64,000 bases of DNA from the NCBI GenBank assembly GCA_900660155.1, contig CABFPE010000100.1:1644845-1708844 (forward strand), read 5' to 3'. The notes beneath the pieces are model-generated. The model ran no database searches and had not been told where the DNA came from. It was given only the letters and a program-made list of their open reading frames with translations. Positions 48,620 to 59,560 of this stretch are shown piece after piece. Each line of letters starts with the position of its first letter. Positions within the stretch are counted from its first letter, which is position 1. A program made the position numbers and the translations under genes. The DNA comes from Hofstenia miamia. Lineage: Eukaryota; Xenacoelomorpha; Acoela; Hofsteniidae.

Positions 48620-51277
48620 TGTGTCATTGTTTAATCAATTTCATACTAAAATGAATTTAATTTTTCTTTCTCTTGACAATATGTCATTTATAAACCTCTA
48701 CTTCACTTACTGATAAAATAATTAGTTTTTTTCATGTTGTTAAAACATGCCATTTTTACCTTCAAAGCATATGGTTATAAACCATCTAAATTTTTACATC
48801 AGATATGCCAAATTTTAACGAGCCCTGATGACTCAACAATGTGGAATATTTTGTTAAAACCACGATTTCACAAACTTAGAATGGTGATAGAAACTTCAAA
48901 CAAGCTCCCATTATTACTTTCAATGACTTTGAAAATAACCTCGAGGTTGACAATCCTGCGAAATGCTCCATCAAAAACGCTAAAAACATGTTTTTATAAA
49001 ACATTAAATTTTTGAATTTTTTCAACAACAATCTTGCAATTATAGTCACTCAGATACCATATATGATATGCCCAAAATTACATTTGTAGGAAGTGAGCAA
49101 TTATTCAAAATATGTAGTAGACGCAAAAACATCGTATTGTAAAAAATCTAAGCAGGGAATAAAGTTAATGCCGAAATAGATCAAATAAAAAGTTAGTAAA
49201 TTACTTTCAAGTTCAGCGAATACGTATGATGGCGCAGCACATCAGTATTGGCTTCGAGTCCTTTTTGCAAGTACGAGTACCAAGTACTTACCAGTCAATG
49301 TCCGAAGAACGAGCATCGATTACCTGCTTATGTAAATTTTCTCTCAGCTTAAAGTTAATGACTTAGCACAAGCTCTTGCAGTAAGGTGATTGACAAGAAT
49401 TGATATGTCTATAATTTATTATTTGTTTATGTTGTGTAAACCAATTTAATGACAACGAATTCAACTGTCAATAACACACAAGTAATCATTTTTCCTGATA
49501 AATTTCTCGAGCACTGCATGCACATTAGGCTGATGCAACCAAACAAAATAAAAATTAAGTTTTGCACAGCAAAAAGATTTACTAGATAAATGCATTTAAA
49601 AACTATAAAAGAGGAGAAAAAATTAGCCCATCGCCGTTACATAAAACTAAGCCTAGACTAACCGATGTGTATTTGGTCTTTTATTTAGCTGGCCCTTATA
49701 CAATCAACTGATCAGCATTCTTTAAGTTCGATTGCGGACCCAGCTCGTTTCAGATGAGAGAAATATTATTACTTCATTTCCTGCTGACGTCAATTATTGC
49801 TGAACAAAGCAATAATTTGTAATTCGAATAATTTGCGATTGTGAAACATCTGCAGGACTTATATAGAGACATAATTTGAATTCGAATTACAAGTAATTTT
49901 CAAAAATAAGCATGAATGTATAAATGTATCAAAAGGAATAAAAGAGGATATTTCTAAAATTAGCTAACGCAAAAATTAACACGACAGAAAAATGTATAAG
50001 GTGCATCAGAAAATCAAAAAGAATGAAAAATTATTGCATGCTATTGTTTTATAATGAAATATATATTAACATAAATATAATACACCACACTTCAAAAGGA
50101 TATTTACAAGCATGCTCAAATTGTTTGGCAAACCAATTGAAGAATGTCTTTTATAAATTATCAATCTTGGTTACGAATTAACTTTACAGTAATTATACCT
50201 TGGTTACCAATCAACATTACTTATAATAAAGCGCGAGAAAAAAAAAGAAAAAAAGAAAAAATTAGAAAAAATTTCTTCAAATATAGGAATGTATCCTTTG
50301 TACACTAGTCTAAAAATAGCAACACTTCTAGAATAACAGGACATCGAACGAATACAAGAACATCAAATTAAGTGGGCTTACAGATGTATGGTATCCAAAA
50401 ATTTATTTCTTTTAATTTCTATTATCTCAAAAACTGAGAATCATTGCTTAGTTATTTCTAGTTTCGCTACACATATATTTTCAAGGTTTAACCGACTACA
50501 ACACAATTAAGCAAATATAAAAGAAAAAGTAAAAATACTCTCATTTTTAAATTTTGAAGAACATTTCAGTTTAATATTATTTATTAAATTTACTTTATAA
50601 AATACATTGAAATTGATTAATTAATTGCAGTCATGAATTTGTTTCGTGTTGATTTTCCATATTTAATTCAAGCTATAATGTAAATCTACGTATTTTTCTA
50701 CCCTATTGTGTAGGTTCACTGTTCTGAGATTCTAGTTTTTCTTTTGTTCGGTAACCATTACCAGTGTAAATGTACGCAAAATCACGTAGAGTGTCTGAAT
50801 TACAGTTTTTTGATTTTGAACAAATTCTAAAATTAAACGCAAGCTCAATTGCTCCGATTGGGAACATCGTGGTATTCAAGCATTTCAGGTCCGGTACAGT
50901 TGCTTATTTCAAAAAAATTATTCTAAAACTCCTTCAAACGCAAGATGCAATCAATCAATCCAGTTCCACTTAATATTAAAATTACTTATATAGAATGTGC
51001 CGTACACGTATTTCTCCTTCGCTCAGATCCTAATTGGACATATCCCCGTGGATTAGAAAAATCATTTGCAGTTCAATTTTGCTGATAGTGTAAATGGAAA
51101 GTCTATTGCGAAAGTAACCAAAAGAATAAAACATCGTGAGAATTGCGTGAATTCTCATTACAAGGAGATTAATTGGGAATGCTCTCGAATGCCGCATGCG
51201 ATGGTTAACCTGCATATGTGAACGAAGAGCTCTCGAAAAGAAATCATTTATATCTTGAATCTACAAAGTGATGCGTA
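48620..51277. other. gene-poor AT-rich stretch
   Basis: No recognised gene. A purine-rich run of A and G lies at 50234-50270. Confidence 0.5.
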
Positions 51278-51819
51278 CAGGGTGCTCCATAAATCAAATC
51301 GCTAGTGAAGTTGCAATTTCCACATTAACTTCAATGCAACCATGTAAATTTCAAAAAATTATTGACAATATTTGCTTAAAAGTTTTAATTTTTTTTAAAT
51401 AACATTCAATTGACTAAAATTTTAAAGTTAGATTTACTTCTGTATTCAAAGTGAACCTGGATGAGAAAATAGAATTTTGGGATACTGTTTTAGCAAATAA
51501 CAGCCCTATTTGTGAATTACAATATTACAGAGCAAATCACAATTTGGTTAAGAATCCCCCCTAGACTATAGGAACATTGATTAAAATTTAGCGGCATCCA
51601 AAATTGAGGGTTTTGCATATTTTTCATGTGCTGTTGTTATGTGAGGCAAATATTTCATCTGTTGTTCACAGTCAGTGATGGTAATTTTGAACAGTTTCGA
51701 AGATTTTTTACAATATTGACTAGGGGAATTTTCAATATATATTACAGTTGGTTACACTTCTAGCCTATTTCTTTGCTCAAAGAGCTCATGAAAAAATGTG
51801 AAACTAATGGGACACCCTG
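51278..51819. mobile_element. possible mariner-type remnant
   Basis: The left end, TA then CAGGGTGCTCCAT at 51278, has a counterpart on the minus strand reading CAGGGTGTCCCAT ending at 51819. CAGGGTGTCCCA is a frequent mariner terminus. The right flank is not TA. No transposase is recognisable inside. Confidence 0.4.
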
Positions 51820-52129
51820 GATCAATTAATTATAAATTACATGATAGCGGTACAAGGTCATAAAATATCGAAAAAAACGATAAAGACATGATGTATCCAG
51901 GAAGGTGAAATATTTGCAAAGGGACGATAATTAATTTTTATTTATTATACGTAATAAAAGTAGAATAGTGGAATTTACTGAATTTGCAATCCACAAAACG
52001 GTGGTGATTAGATCAAATTGTACGTGGAAGTAAAACTAAGAAAGTTAAACAGAAATTAAAGCTACGTACAAAGTGGAGGATTTTTTGATCACCATTTCGC
52101 ATTTTCAATAAAGCAGAATAAATCCGAGT

Positions 52130-52275
52130 GGCAAAGCAAGAGATTTCAACTGAGAGCAGACTTCAACGTTGTAAACAAGTGACGCGCGTTCTGCAGCTGG
52201 ATTGGCGTTGACAAACACCCGGGAAATCATTCAAACAGCTCCAATCAGAAATATTATAAAACAAAAGATATTAAA
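52130..52275 (+). promoter_or_regulatory. promoter-like GC-richer patch
   Basis: A patch less AT-rich than its surroundings carries GATTGGCG (inverted CCAAT box), CCAATCAGAAA, CACCCGGG and then TATTATAAAAC about 10 bases after the CCAAT box. No gene is recognised downstream, so this is only a resemblance. Confidence 0.2.
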
Positions 52276-53052
52276 AGCATGCCTTACTCATGGGAATTAC
52301 ACGCCTTTATTTTATTCAAGGCAGTGTACATCAGACGGATATGCATAAAGCCAATTAAATGCTTACGCACAATGCAAAGATCTCTAGATAGAGAAATTAT
52401 AATTACGATGTACATTCGATCATTTTAACAGGAGTTGACATCCAGATGATGGAAAATGTGTTATTTTTGTTAACTGCTCAACATGAGAATATTCAGTTTT
52501 CATATATGTAGAAGTAACTAAGTTTAAAAATAAATGGTTAACTCATTTAAAAAATAAGTGTTAATGCAAATTTAGATGCTGTGCATTAAAACATAAAATT
52601 TTACAATCAGAAATTTTCAAACAGTAATAAGCATTACAATAGAAAATGCTTTTAAATTTTCTGTCTGCCAATGAAGGCACTGAGTGCTAACTGAATGGCT
52701 TAGATTGTTATTTCTGAAATTCTAGACTTAGTACCTTGCTTCATTATTAAATATCAAATTGCAAAAACTTGTATTGTCGACTTGATATTTGGCCCCAAAA
52801 CCGGCAGAATGATGAATTTTAAGAACATGCAGAGATGGAAAGCCTTTCTATTGTTGAGCAACATATGAAAATCACTCAAAACAGTAAGTGACCATTCCTG
52901 GCGGTCCTTATTGAGACTTGTTGAGGTGACTGCCCTTCTCAAAGACTACATGTCATATTAAGACATTTTTAATTCAATATCTTCGGCAATATCTTAAAGT
53001 GATCTAGATATGGACTTCGGTAGTATAACATCGGAAGTTCACTAGTCTGGTA

Positions 53053-53420
53053 CAGAGTTGTAACCGGGTCGTGATTTCAAGCCCGAGCCCGGTCATTAAC
53101 CAAGCCTATACCGATCAGTTGCAGTTGGTAAAATTTGGGCCGAGGCTCGGCCCGGTACCGTCATATCTAAGACCATTATAAAACGCTTGCTATTACTAAG
53201 TAAATTTCTGAGATCATTGCAATTCTTGTAGTCGTGGATTTACTTTTTGATGCATAATTAGTCCGTTGAATATATTAGATAATATATTATAATGTAAGAG
53301 AAAAATGTATAGTTATCAACACAATTTTGAACAATTCTAGGCCTGTTTTGCAGACATTTCATATCCAGGCCCGATTCTTTCTTAATTTTTCGGCCCACAA
53401 CCGGCCCGGTAACAACTCTA
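53053..53420. mobile_element. hAT-type MITE, 368 bp
   Basis: Left end CAGAGTTGTAACCGGGTCG and, on the minus strand, right end TAGAGTTGTTACCGGGCCG match at 16 of 19 positions. GC-rich subterminal words (GGGCCGAGGCTCGGCCCGG at 53137-53155, and CGGCCCACAACCGGCCCGG) stand out from the AT-rich interior. Flanking 8-mers GTCTGGTA (53045-53052) and GTCTGGAA (53421-53428) match 7 of 8. There is no coding sequence. Confidence 0.8.
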
Positions 53421-55063
53421 GTCTGGAATGAGCGAAGCAGTAAAAACATCACTGTGCAAACACTCTGATTTCTGCTATTTCCGCAATTTCGAGACCATAA
53501 AAATTAGTAGTATATTTTAGATATGGATTATCTGTATATCTGAGAATATATTACATTCCTGCAAAAAAATAAATTTAATTCTGTAAATTCCAAACAATTC
53601 TTCTGTATGGTTTTAGTAATATATTTTCAAATTGATTTATCCCATTAATCATCAAGATACTTACTTGTAAGCATTGCGCTTGTACTATTCTTGTACTTAA
53701 TGCGAACTTAAAGTAAGCACAAGAAAATTAATGGTCTGCTTAGACACCAAACATATTGCAGACACCAAATTAGCAGGGAATGGCACTGAATACAAACAAA
53801 TGCTCCAAGTGTTGGAGTGTCAATACCAGTCAATTAGCCGGATTTAAACTATGAACAAACTTATTCCTTCAATCAAAACCTTTGTTTCTGACATGGGCAA
53901 ACCAATTCATAGTTCGTAATAAAAAATACATTTCGTAAGCAATTATAATTAATATGGGTAATATAACAGTTAATTAATGGTTAAGTTTGACAGCATACTA
54001 CTAACCAACTATTGTAAAGTTTTTAATAAGGTCTCTCTTGAACTGTTTGTTTTGATGAAATGTGAATTAATTTAAAGGCAATGAAATAAACTACAACTTC
54101 CACATAATTGGAATAGTTATGGCATCGCTAAACTGGTAGCTTCTCATATATTTTGTTACGAACTTCATAGATTTGAAGTCAAGGAAGTTCTATGTCCATA
54201 TTCTTATCGTCATTCCCTTGCAGGAAATGACGTCTCCAGATATTTCTATTCGCCAACATTTTTTGGAATTTCTATTTCAAGAAACAGGAATAAAGATCTC
54301 TAGACAGCGTGTTGTTTCAAATGGTGGACGACACAACGCGATCTGAATTTTGAAAGTAAATAAATTGTCAAATATCACATAGGTATACCAAAATAAAAAG
54401 GAAAAATTGATTTCAGATATTCAACTGGGAAGTAAGAAACGGTCTATACATTGAAAGCACTGGGGAAAACTAAAAATTTTTTCATTAAAAATTGAGACTT
54501 CGGATGGTTATAGTATCGCAGAACCAGTCACCTTAATTGCCCAGTATCACGGGCCACATCGGGATCCCCATGGAAAATATCAGTATTGATTTTGCAATAA
54601 ATTTACAGAAATCGTACTATAGGACATACATGCATTATAATTTGGGATATCAGAAAACAAACGTAAAACTTGTTAAAGATATGATGTATACAAAATGTAA
54701 AGTTTTCAAATCTCAATATTTTGAACTTAATCCCTTGACGTTTGTGATAGTTTTCATAAGCTTTGGAATTAAAACATATAATTTTCAATGTATGCGTTTA
54801 TAAATGCCATAAAATTGCTTATATGACAAGATTAAAAAATTCCTCGGTTTGATTTTTACTACTATGTTCTTTAGACAAGCGCACACACATATTCCAAAAA
54901 CCACAGAAACTCGTTAACCTGAAATTCCAAATTCCCATTGTGAAGTAATAGAAATTGAATTATTTTTTGTATTTGTAGAACAATAATTCGCAATTATTGA
55001 AAGAATTTATTGATCAAACTGTGCAATACAAATTATTCATTCGATGCACAAAATGTTTTTGTA

Positions 55064-55190
55064 NNNNNNNNNNNNNNNNNNNNNNNNNNNNNNNNNNNNN
55101 NNNNNNNNNNNNNNNNNNNNNNNNNNNNNNNNNNNNNNNNNNNNNNNNNNNNNNNNNNNNNNNNNNNNNNNNNNNNNNNNNNNNNNNNNN
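55064..55190. other. assembly gap, 127 N
   Basis: A run of N of non-round length, so probably a size estimate. Confidence 0.99.
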
Positions 55191-55232
55191 AGTTAAGAAA
55201 GGTTGCTCAACAAATATATTAATTTATAAATA

Positions 55233-56939
55233 TAGTACAGGCCAAAAGTTTGGGAACACTTTCCAAATTTAGAAATTTTTGTATTTTACAATAAAAAACG
55301 CAATGTTGAAACAATATAATAACACAATGTAGAAACAATATAACACCGTGTAGAAAGTAAATAGTTAATTCAAAAATCTCACTAATATTTTGTATGTCCA
55401 CCATTATTGGCCAAATACACAGCAATTGGCTCGACCAGCTTTCTACAATAATCATCAGTAATCTCTGTAAACCATACCACTTTAATTTGCTAATTCAGAT
55501 CGTCGATTGATGTGCATTGGCGCTTCCTCAGACAGTTTTTGATGTGATGCCAGCAATTTTCTACGACGTTGAGGTCTGGGGAGTTTCCTGGCCAGTTCTC
55601 AAGCAGACGAAAGTCTTGTGATGCAATCCACTGTTTCACAACTTTGGCACTGTGGCGAGAAGCCCCATCTTGTTGTAGTACAGATGTTCCGCTAAGCTAT
55701 ATAAACATGGGAACTTTCTCCTGAATTATTTTGATGTAGGCTTTGGTTTTGACTGTCCCGTTGTGAGGAACAAAATGCAGACCAGCACTCACATTCGCAG
55801 TCATAGCACCCCAAATCATCACAGAAGGTCCAGAGAGCACATCCCATAATACTATGCTGCTAACTATGATCACAATAACACATTGACTATAGAAAACAAA
55901 TAAGAATAAAATAAAAAACGTTTAAAATTTGTGAGATCATAGGGTCATTGGACTCTCATTATACAGTAAAGTCACAAGAAAACAACCGCACTCGAAGAGA
56001 TTACGTAGGAGAAATGATTCTAATCCGACCGGTTCAAGTTGATGCGATTTCCTCTTTAGCCAATCATAAAACTCGCTTTAGAGCTTGAGGCGATCGCAAA
56101 TATAGATTTATCTACAATAGTTAATCAGAATGTATAAATTGCTTTGCGGTGGTTAATACATTAACTTACAGAAAATTTTGGGGAATTTAATTTTGAAGAC
56201 AAAATCAAAAAATAGGCTATGGACACATTTAAACCGAAACAGTTAACAGAGAAAATCACCGTTATAAAAGGCATATATATATNACATTACTTAATGCCAC
56301 ATCTTAGGGGTGTAGTGTTGGTATTGCCTGCAGAAGCGCAATCGGTCTCGAATGTTCTTTGAAGACAATCGGGGTTTGGCTGCCGGTTTGCACAATGGAA
56401 GGCCAAAGGTAGTATTCAATCGACGCCTAATGGTGAGTGTTGATGCATTCTGCACTACCGCACCTGGATTTGCTTTGACTTTAGAAGATGAAGAGAATGG
56501 TTGATTGACGACGTAATGGTGAATGAGACGGTCAGTCTGAGGGGTTGTCAATTTTGGTCTTCCAGACCATTTGTGAGAGGAAAATTTTTGCAGTTGCTGA
56601 TAGCGAGTAACACTTCTGGATAAAAAATATACTGACACGCCCATTCTAATAGCTATAGCGCGATAATTGTACCCCTCCTTGTACAAGATAAGAATTTGAG
56701 CAAGCTTTGTTGGTGAAATTTCACTGCCACAGACCATATTTCAAGCTATAATGATAGTGCTTTTTCAGTGAAAATGTATTGTGTGTAAATCTAAAGTTGA
56801 TTTATTTGATTGGCTAAATGAATCTGTTGTAAATTCTAAGAAAAAATTGGGAATTCCAGGAATTTTACTAAGTTTTCAGGAAATAGCATAAAACACGCTT
56901 TAGACAGGTTTAGTGTTCCCAAACTTTTGGCCATTACTG
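55233..56939 (-). mobile_element. Tc1-like element, 1.7 kb, split by foreign sequence
   Basis: The terminal repeats share GGCCAAAAGTTTGGGAACAC (left from 55233, right ending 56939), and TA flanks both ends. The transposase is on the minus strand. ATG at 56737 opens 148 codons (MVCGSEISPTKLAQILILYK) with the two-HTH N-terminal region: YNYRAIAIRMGVS, SGRPKLTTPQTDRLI and STLTIRRRLNTTFGL, ending KMWH at 56291. The C-terminal half, about 55842-55390, reads SGPSVMIWGAMTANVSAG, LQQDGASRHSAKVVKQW and WPGNSPDLNVVENCWHHIK, with 35 residues between Asp and Glu and at least two in-frame stops. The segment with the first catalytic Asp is missing. In its place about 440 bp (55843-56283) of unrelated sequence ends in an AT run and a single N. 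Confidence 0.85.
56291..56737 (-). CDS. Tc1 transposase N-terminal DNA-binding region (partial)
   Basis: An intact ATG-started frame covers the paired-like DNA-binding region of the split Tc1 element. The first HTH spans roughly residues 12-60 and the second 62-125, with the GRP linker at SGRPKLT. It recognises the element's own ends. The catalytic domain is not joined to it, because the frame stops where foreign sequence begins. Alone it could at most bind ends and not cut. Confidence 0.75.
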   Translation of the reverse strand: MVCGSEISPTKLAQILILYKEGYNYRAIAIRMGVSVYFLSRSVTRYQQLQKFSSHKWSGRPKLTTPQTDRLIHHYVVNQPFSSSSKVKANPGAVVQNASTLTIRRRLNTTFGLPLCKPAAKPRLSSKNIRDRLRFCRQYQHYTPKMWH

Positions 56940-56961
56940 TATATATATATATATATATATA
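56939..56961. repeat. (AT)n microsatellite at a Tc1 target site
   Basis: Alternating AT starting at the TA beside the Tc1 end. Confidence 0.95.
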
Positions 56962-57163
56962 ATCTTCTGATGTGGATAATCTAGAGCATACTTTCAACTC
57001 CATTGCAATTCAATCATCAGTTAAATATGTCCGATATACAAAAATTAAAATTCTTGCAAATGTAGTTAATATATTACCACTATTACTCAAGACCTTCTAC
57101 ACGTATTATATCAAGAGTAAACAGCTGGAAAGAAGTGAAAACAAAAGTTTAAATTGTGTTTGG

Positions 57164-57237
57164 GAGAGCAGTGCGGTCCACTCCATTCTGAATTTTTCGA
57201 GAGAGCAGTGCGGTCCACTCCATTCTGAATTTTTCGA
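57164..57237. repeat. 37-bp tandem duplication, two exact copies
   Basis: 57164-57200 and 57201-57237 are identical; each starts GAGAGCAGTGCGGTCCACTC. The unit is less AT-rich than its surroundings. No N lies at the boundary. Confidence 0.95.
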
Positions 57238-58505
57238 ATAGCTTACATTAGGTTACATTAAGAAATCGGGTCAATACACAATGAGAAAACTATATAATAT
57301 ATGTTTTTCTCAAAGAGAACATGGTATGAAGCATAATGTAGGAAACTTTTCGAAATGTGATTGACGGAATGAGTGATAAGGGATCAGTATATTTTATCTG
57401 CTATAGTTACTTGTTCAGATCTCCCAAGTTTCCCGAATCTCACGGGAGTCTCCAGCATTTTATTTCAGTCTCCCCCTCACCTCCATAATTATTTAAATCT
57501 CCTTTATCTTCACCCTCTATTATATTTGTAAAAAATAAGATAAAGCCTTACAAAAATATTCACCTAATATACCATAATTTATAGTAATTTATTTAATTAT
57601 GTTTGCATAAATATTGAAGCTATTTTTTAAAATACACTTTCAGTTAGTAACTTGTTTTATGTTAACTAAGTTTCATTAAATTGACATTGTTGTCACATTG
57701 TTGTATGATTTTACAACGAAAAGTGTAAAATTATTATTTTTTCATGATGTTTAAAGAGAAATCCTTTATTTCGCAAACAAGATTAAGAAAGATGATGTTC
57801 ACACGCATTGTACTTGCATAGAAAGTAAGTCATGTTAAAAGTAGAAGAGGAGCGCATTAAACAGCCATTTGGGACGAACCTTGTAGTAACCGAAGGCAAT
57901 GAACTTAACAAACGAAAGCGCATTTGGATGGGAAATTTCAACCATATAATTATGTATTATTGTTGCATAAAAGCGTCTTTAAAAATAGAGGTCTTTCTAC
58001 CTTCGAAATATAATTCACATTCTATAATATTGACTTCATTATTCTAATTATGATTATAAACCTAAAATTTGAGAAAAGTTCACTTAGACTGTTTTGTTTC
58101 TTACGAGACAAGGAATTTCGTTTGTTACACATTTGTATTGCAATCATTTAAATGCTTAATGCTTTACATTCACCTCTTGTGTTGGAAGGCAATTCGATTT
58201 CATCTATTGAAATAAGTGGAATAATTATTAAGGAATAAAGTTCGCAATTTTCAATTAAATATTAAAATCGAAGCATTGTTTGGATTAAGAACTAAAGTTA
58301 ATTTCATTAAATTCGGTTATTAGACTTGTTAAGCAGCAATTCAATTCAATGAGCGAATTGAATGCACCGCAGAACTTGCAGAGGTGGTACAACGTTGGAC
58401 ATGAATTTACAGAGTTTCAGTTTGACATTCTCAAAAAGTGATATTTTTTCTAAGAAATAAATAATGATACTCTGCTTACACACATTGAATTATTTGGATT
58501 CATAA

Positions 58506-58507
<2 letters not shown>
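57238..58507. other. gene-poor AT-rich stretch
   Basis: No recognised gene. A short patch at 57420-57490 (CTCCCAAGTTTCCCGAATCT and CACGGGAGTCTCC) resembles decayed transposon sequence without definable ends. Confidence 0.4.

Positions 58508-58542
<35 letters not shown>
58508..58542. repeat. (AT)n microsatellite
   Basis: Uninterrupted alternating AT. Confidence 0.95.
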
Positions 58543-58545
<3 letters not shown>

Positions 58546-59166
58546 ACGCATAAACCGCAGTCATTTCATTCGAAAATTACACAAAACCACTGATGTCCTT
58601 TTCCGTATGTAAGAAACTTATTATAAAAACCATACACTGAAATGTTAAACTTAAATTGAGTTTTAGAGGAGTATATGATACTAATGTAAAACCTAAAATG
58701 AAAATTATATTTTTCAACACATTTATAAATTATATAAAATTCACTGCTCTTCGGTTGATTTACGAGTACTATTGCGTGATAGTTCGATTTTTGAAATTCC
58801 GGATTATATTTTCCAATTCTTCGGCCCAACCCAAAGTCTATTTCCATCCCTGGTTCTGAATAATCACATATCATTATGTAGCAGAATAATAAACAGATCA
58901 GCTTTTGATTAAGTCTGACGAGTTGATTCGGTCTGATACCTGAAAACCTGACTTAGCAATAAATATTTATGTAAATACACATTGAAAGTTTCTTGTCCAT
59001 TGGAAAATTTAATTAGTCAACAATCCTTTTAGAGTGCTATCTGTTAGACAAAGGGTTGAAAGAAGATATATTATAAAGCCATTAATCAGGCTATAACGAA
59101 GAACTCAATAGAAGTATACGTACGCTTATTATTTATGATTGTTAAATAAATACAATATATTGGTCT

Positions 59167-59560
59167 TAGGCACCTGCGAGTTGACATTTTTAGATTCGAG
59201 TCGAGTTCGAGTCGAGTTGGAACCCTAATTCGCGAGTTCGAGTCGAGTTACAATTATATTTAGACTTATTATTCTCGGTAGGCTAAGCTATATATAACTA
59301 TGGTGCCTTATATAAATGTAGGGAAAAGATACAACATACGAAATTAAATAAGAGAAACCATGTCTGAAGACTTACAATTTAGGATCAATTATAAAAGTTT
59401 GTTGGATTCTTTGACATTATATGTAATCATGGACGAAAAATAGATGAAATTGAAGCAAATATCGAGATGATTTCGAATACTCGAAATTTCGAGTTAATTT
59501 TTTGGTCCTCGACTCGAGTTCGAGTGCTCGACTCGAATTTCGAGTACTCGCAGGGCCCTA
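59167..59560. mobile_element. hAT-type MITE, 394 bp, with GAGTCGA-rich arms
   Basis: Left end TAGGCACCTGCGAGTT and, on the minus strand, right end TAGGGCCCTGCGAGTA match at 13 of 16 positions. Each arm is filled with repeats of TCGAGTCGAGTTCGAG (59194-59250 and 59490-59550), giving long imperfect inverted repeats. Flanking 8-mers ATTGGTCT (59159-59166) and ATTGATCT (59561-59568) match 7 of 8. There is no coding sequence. Confidence 0.8.
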
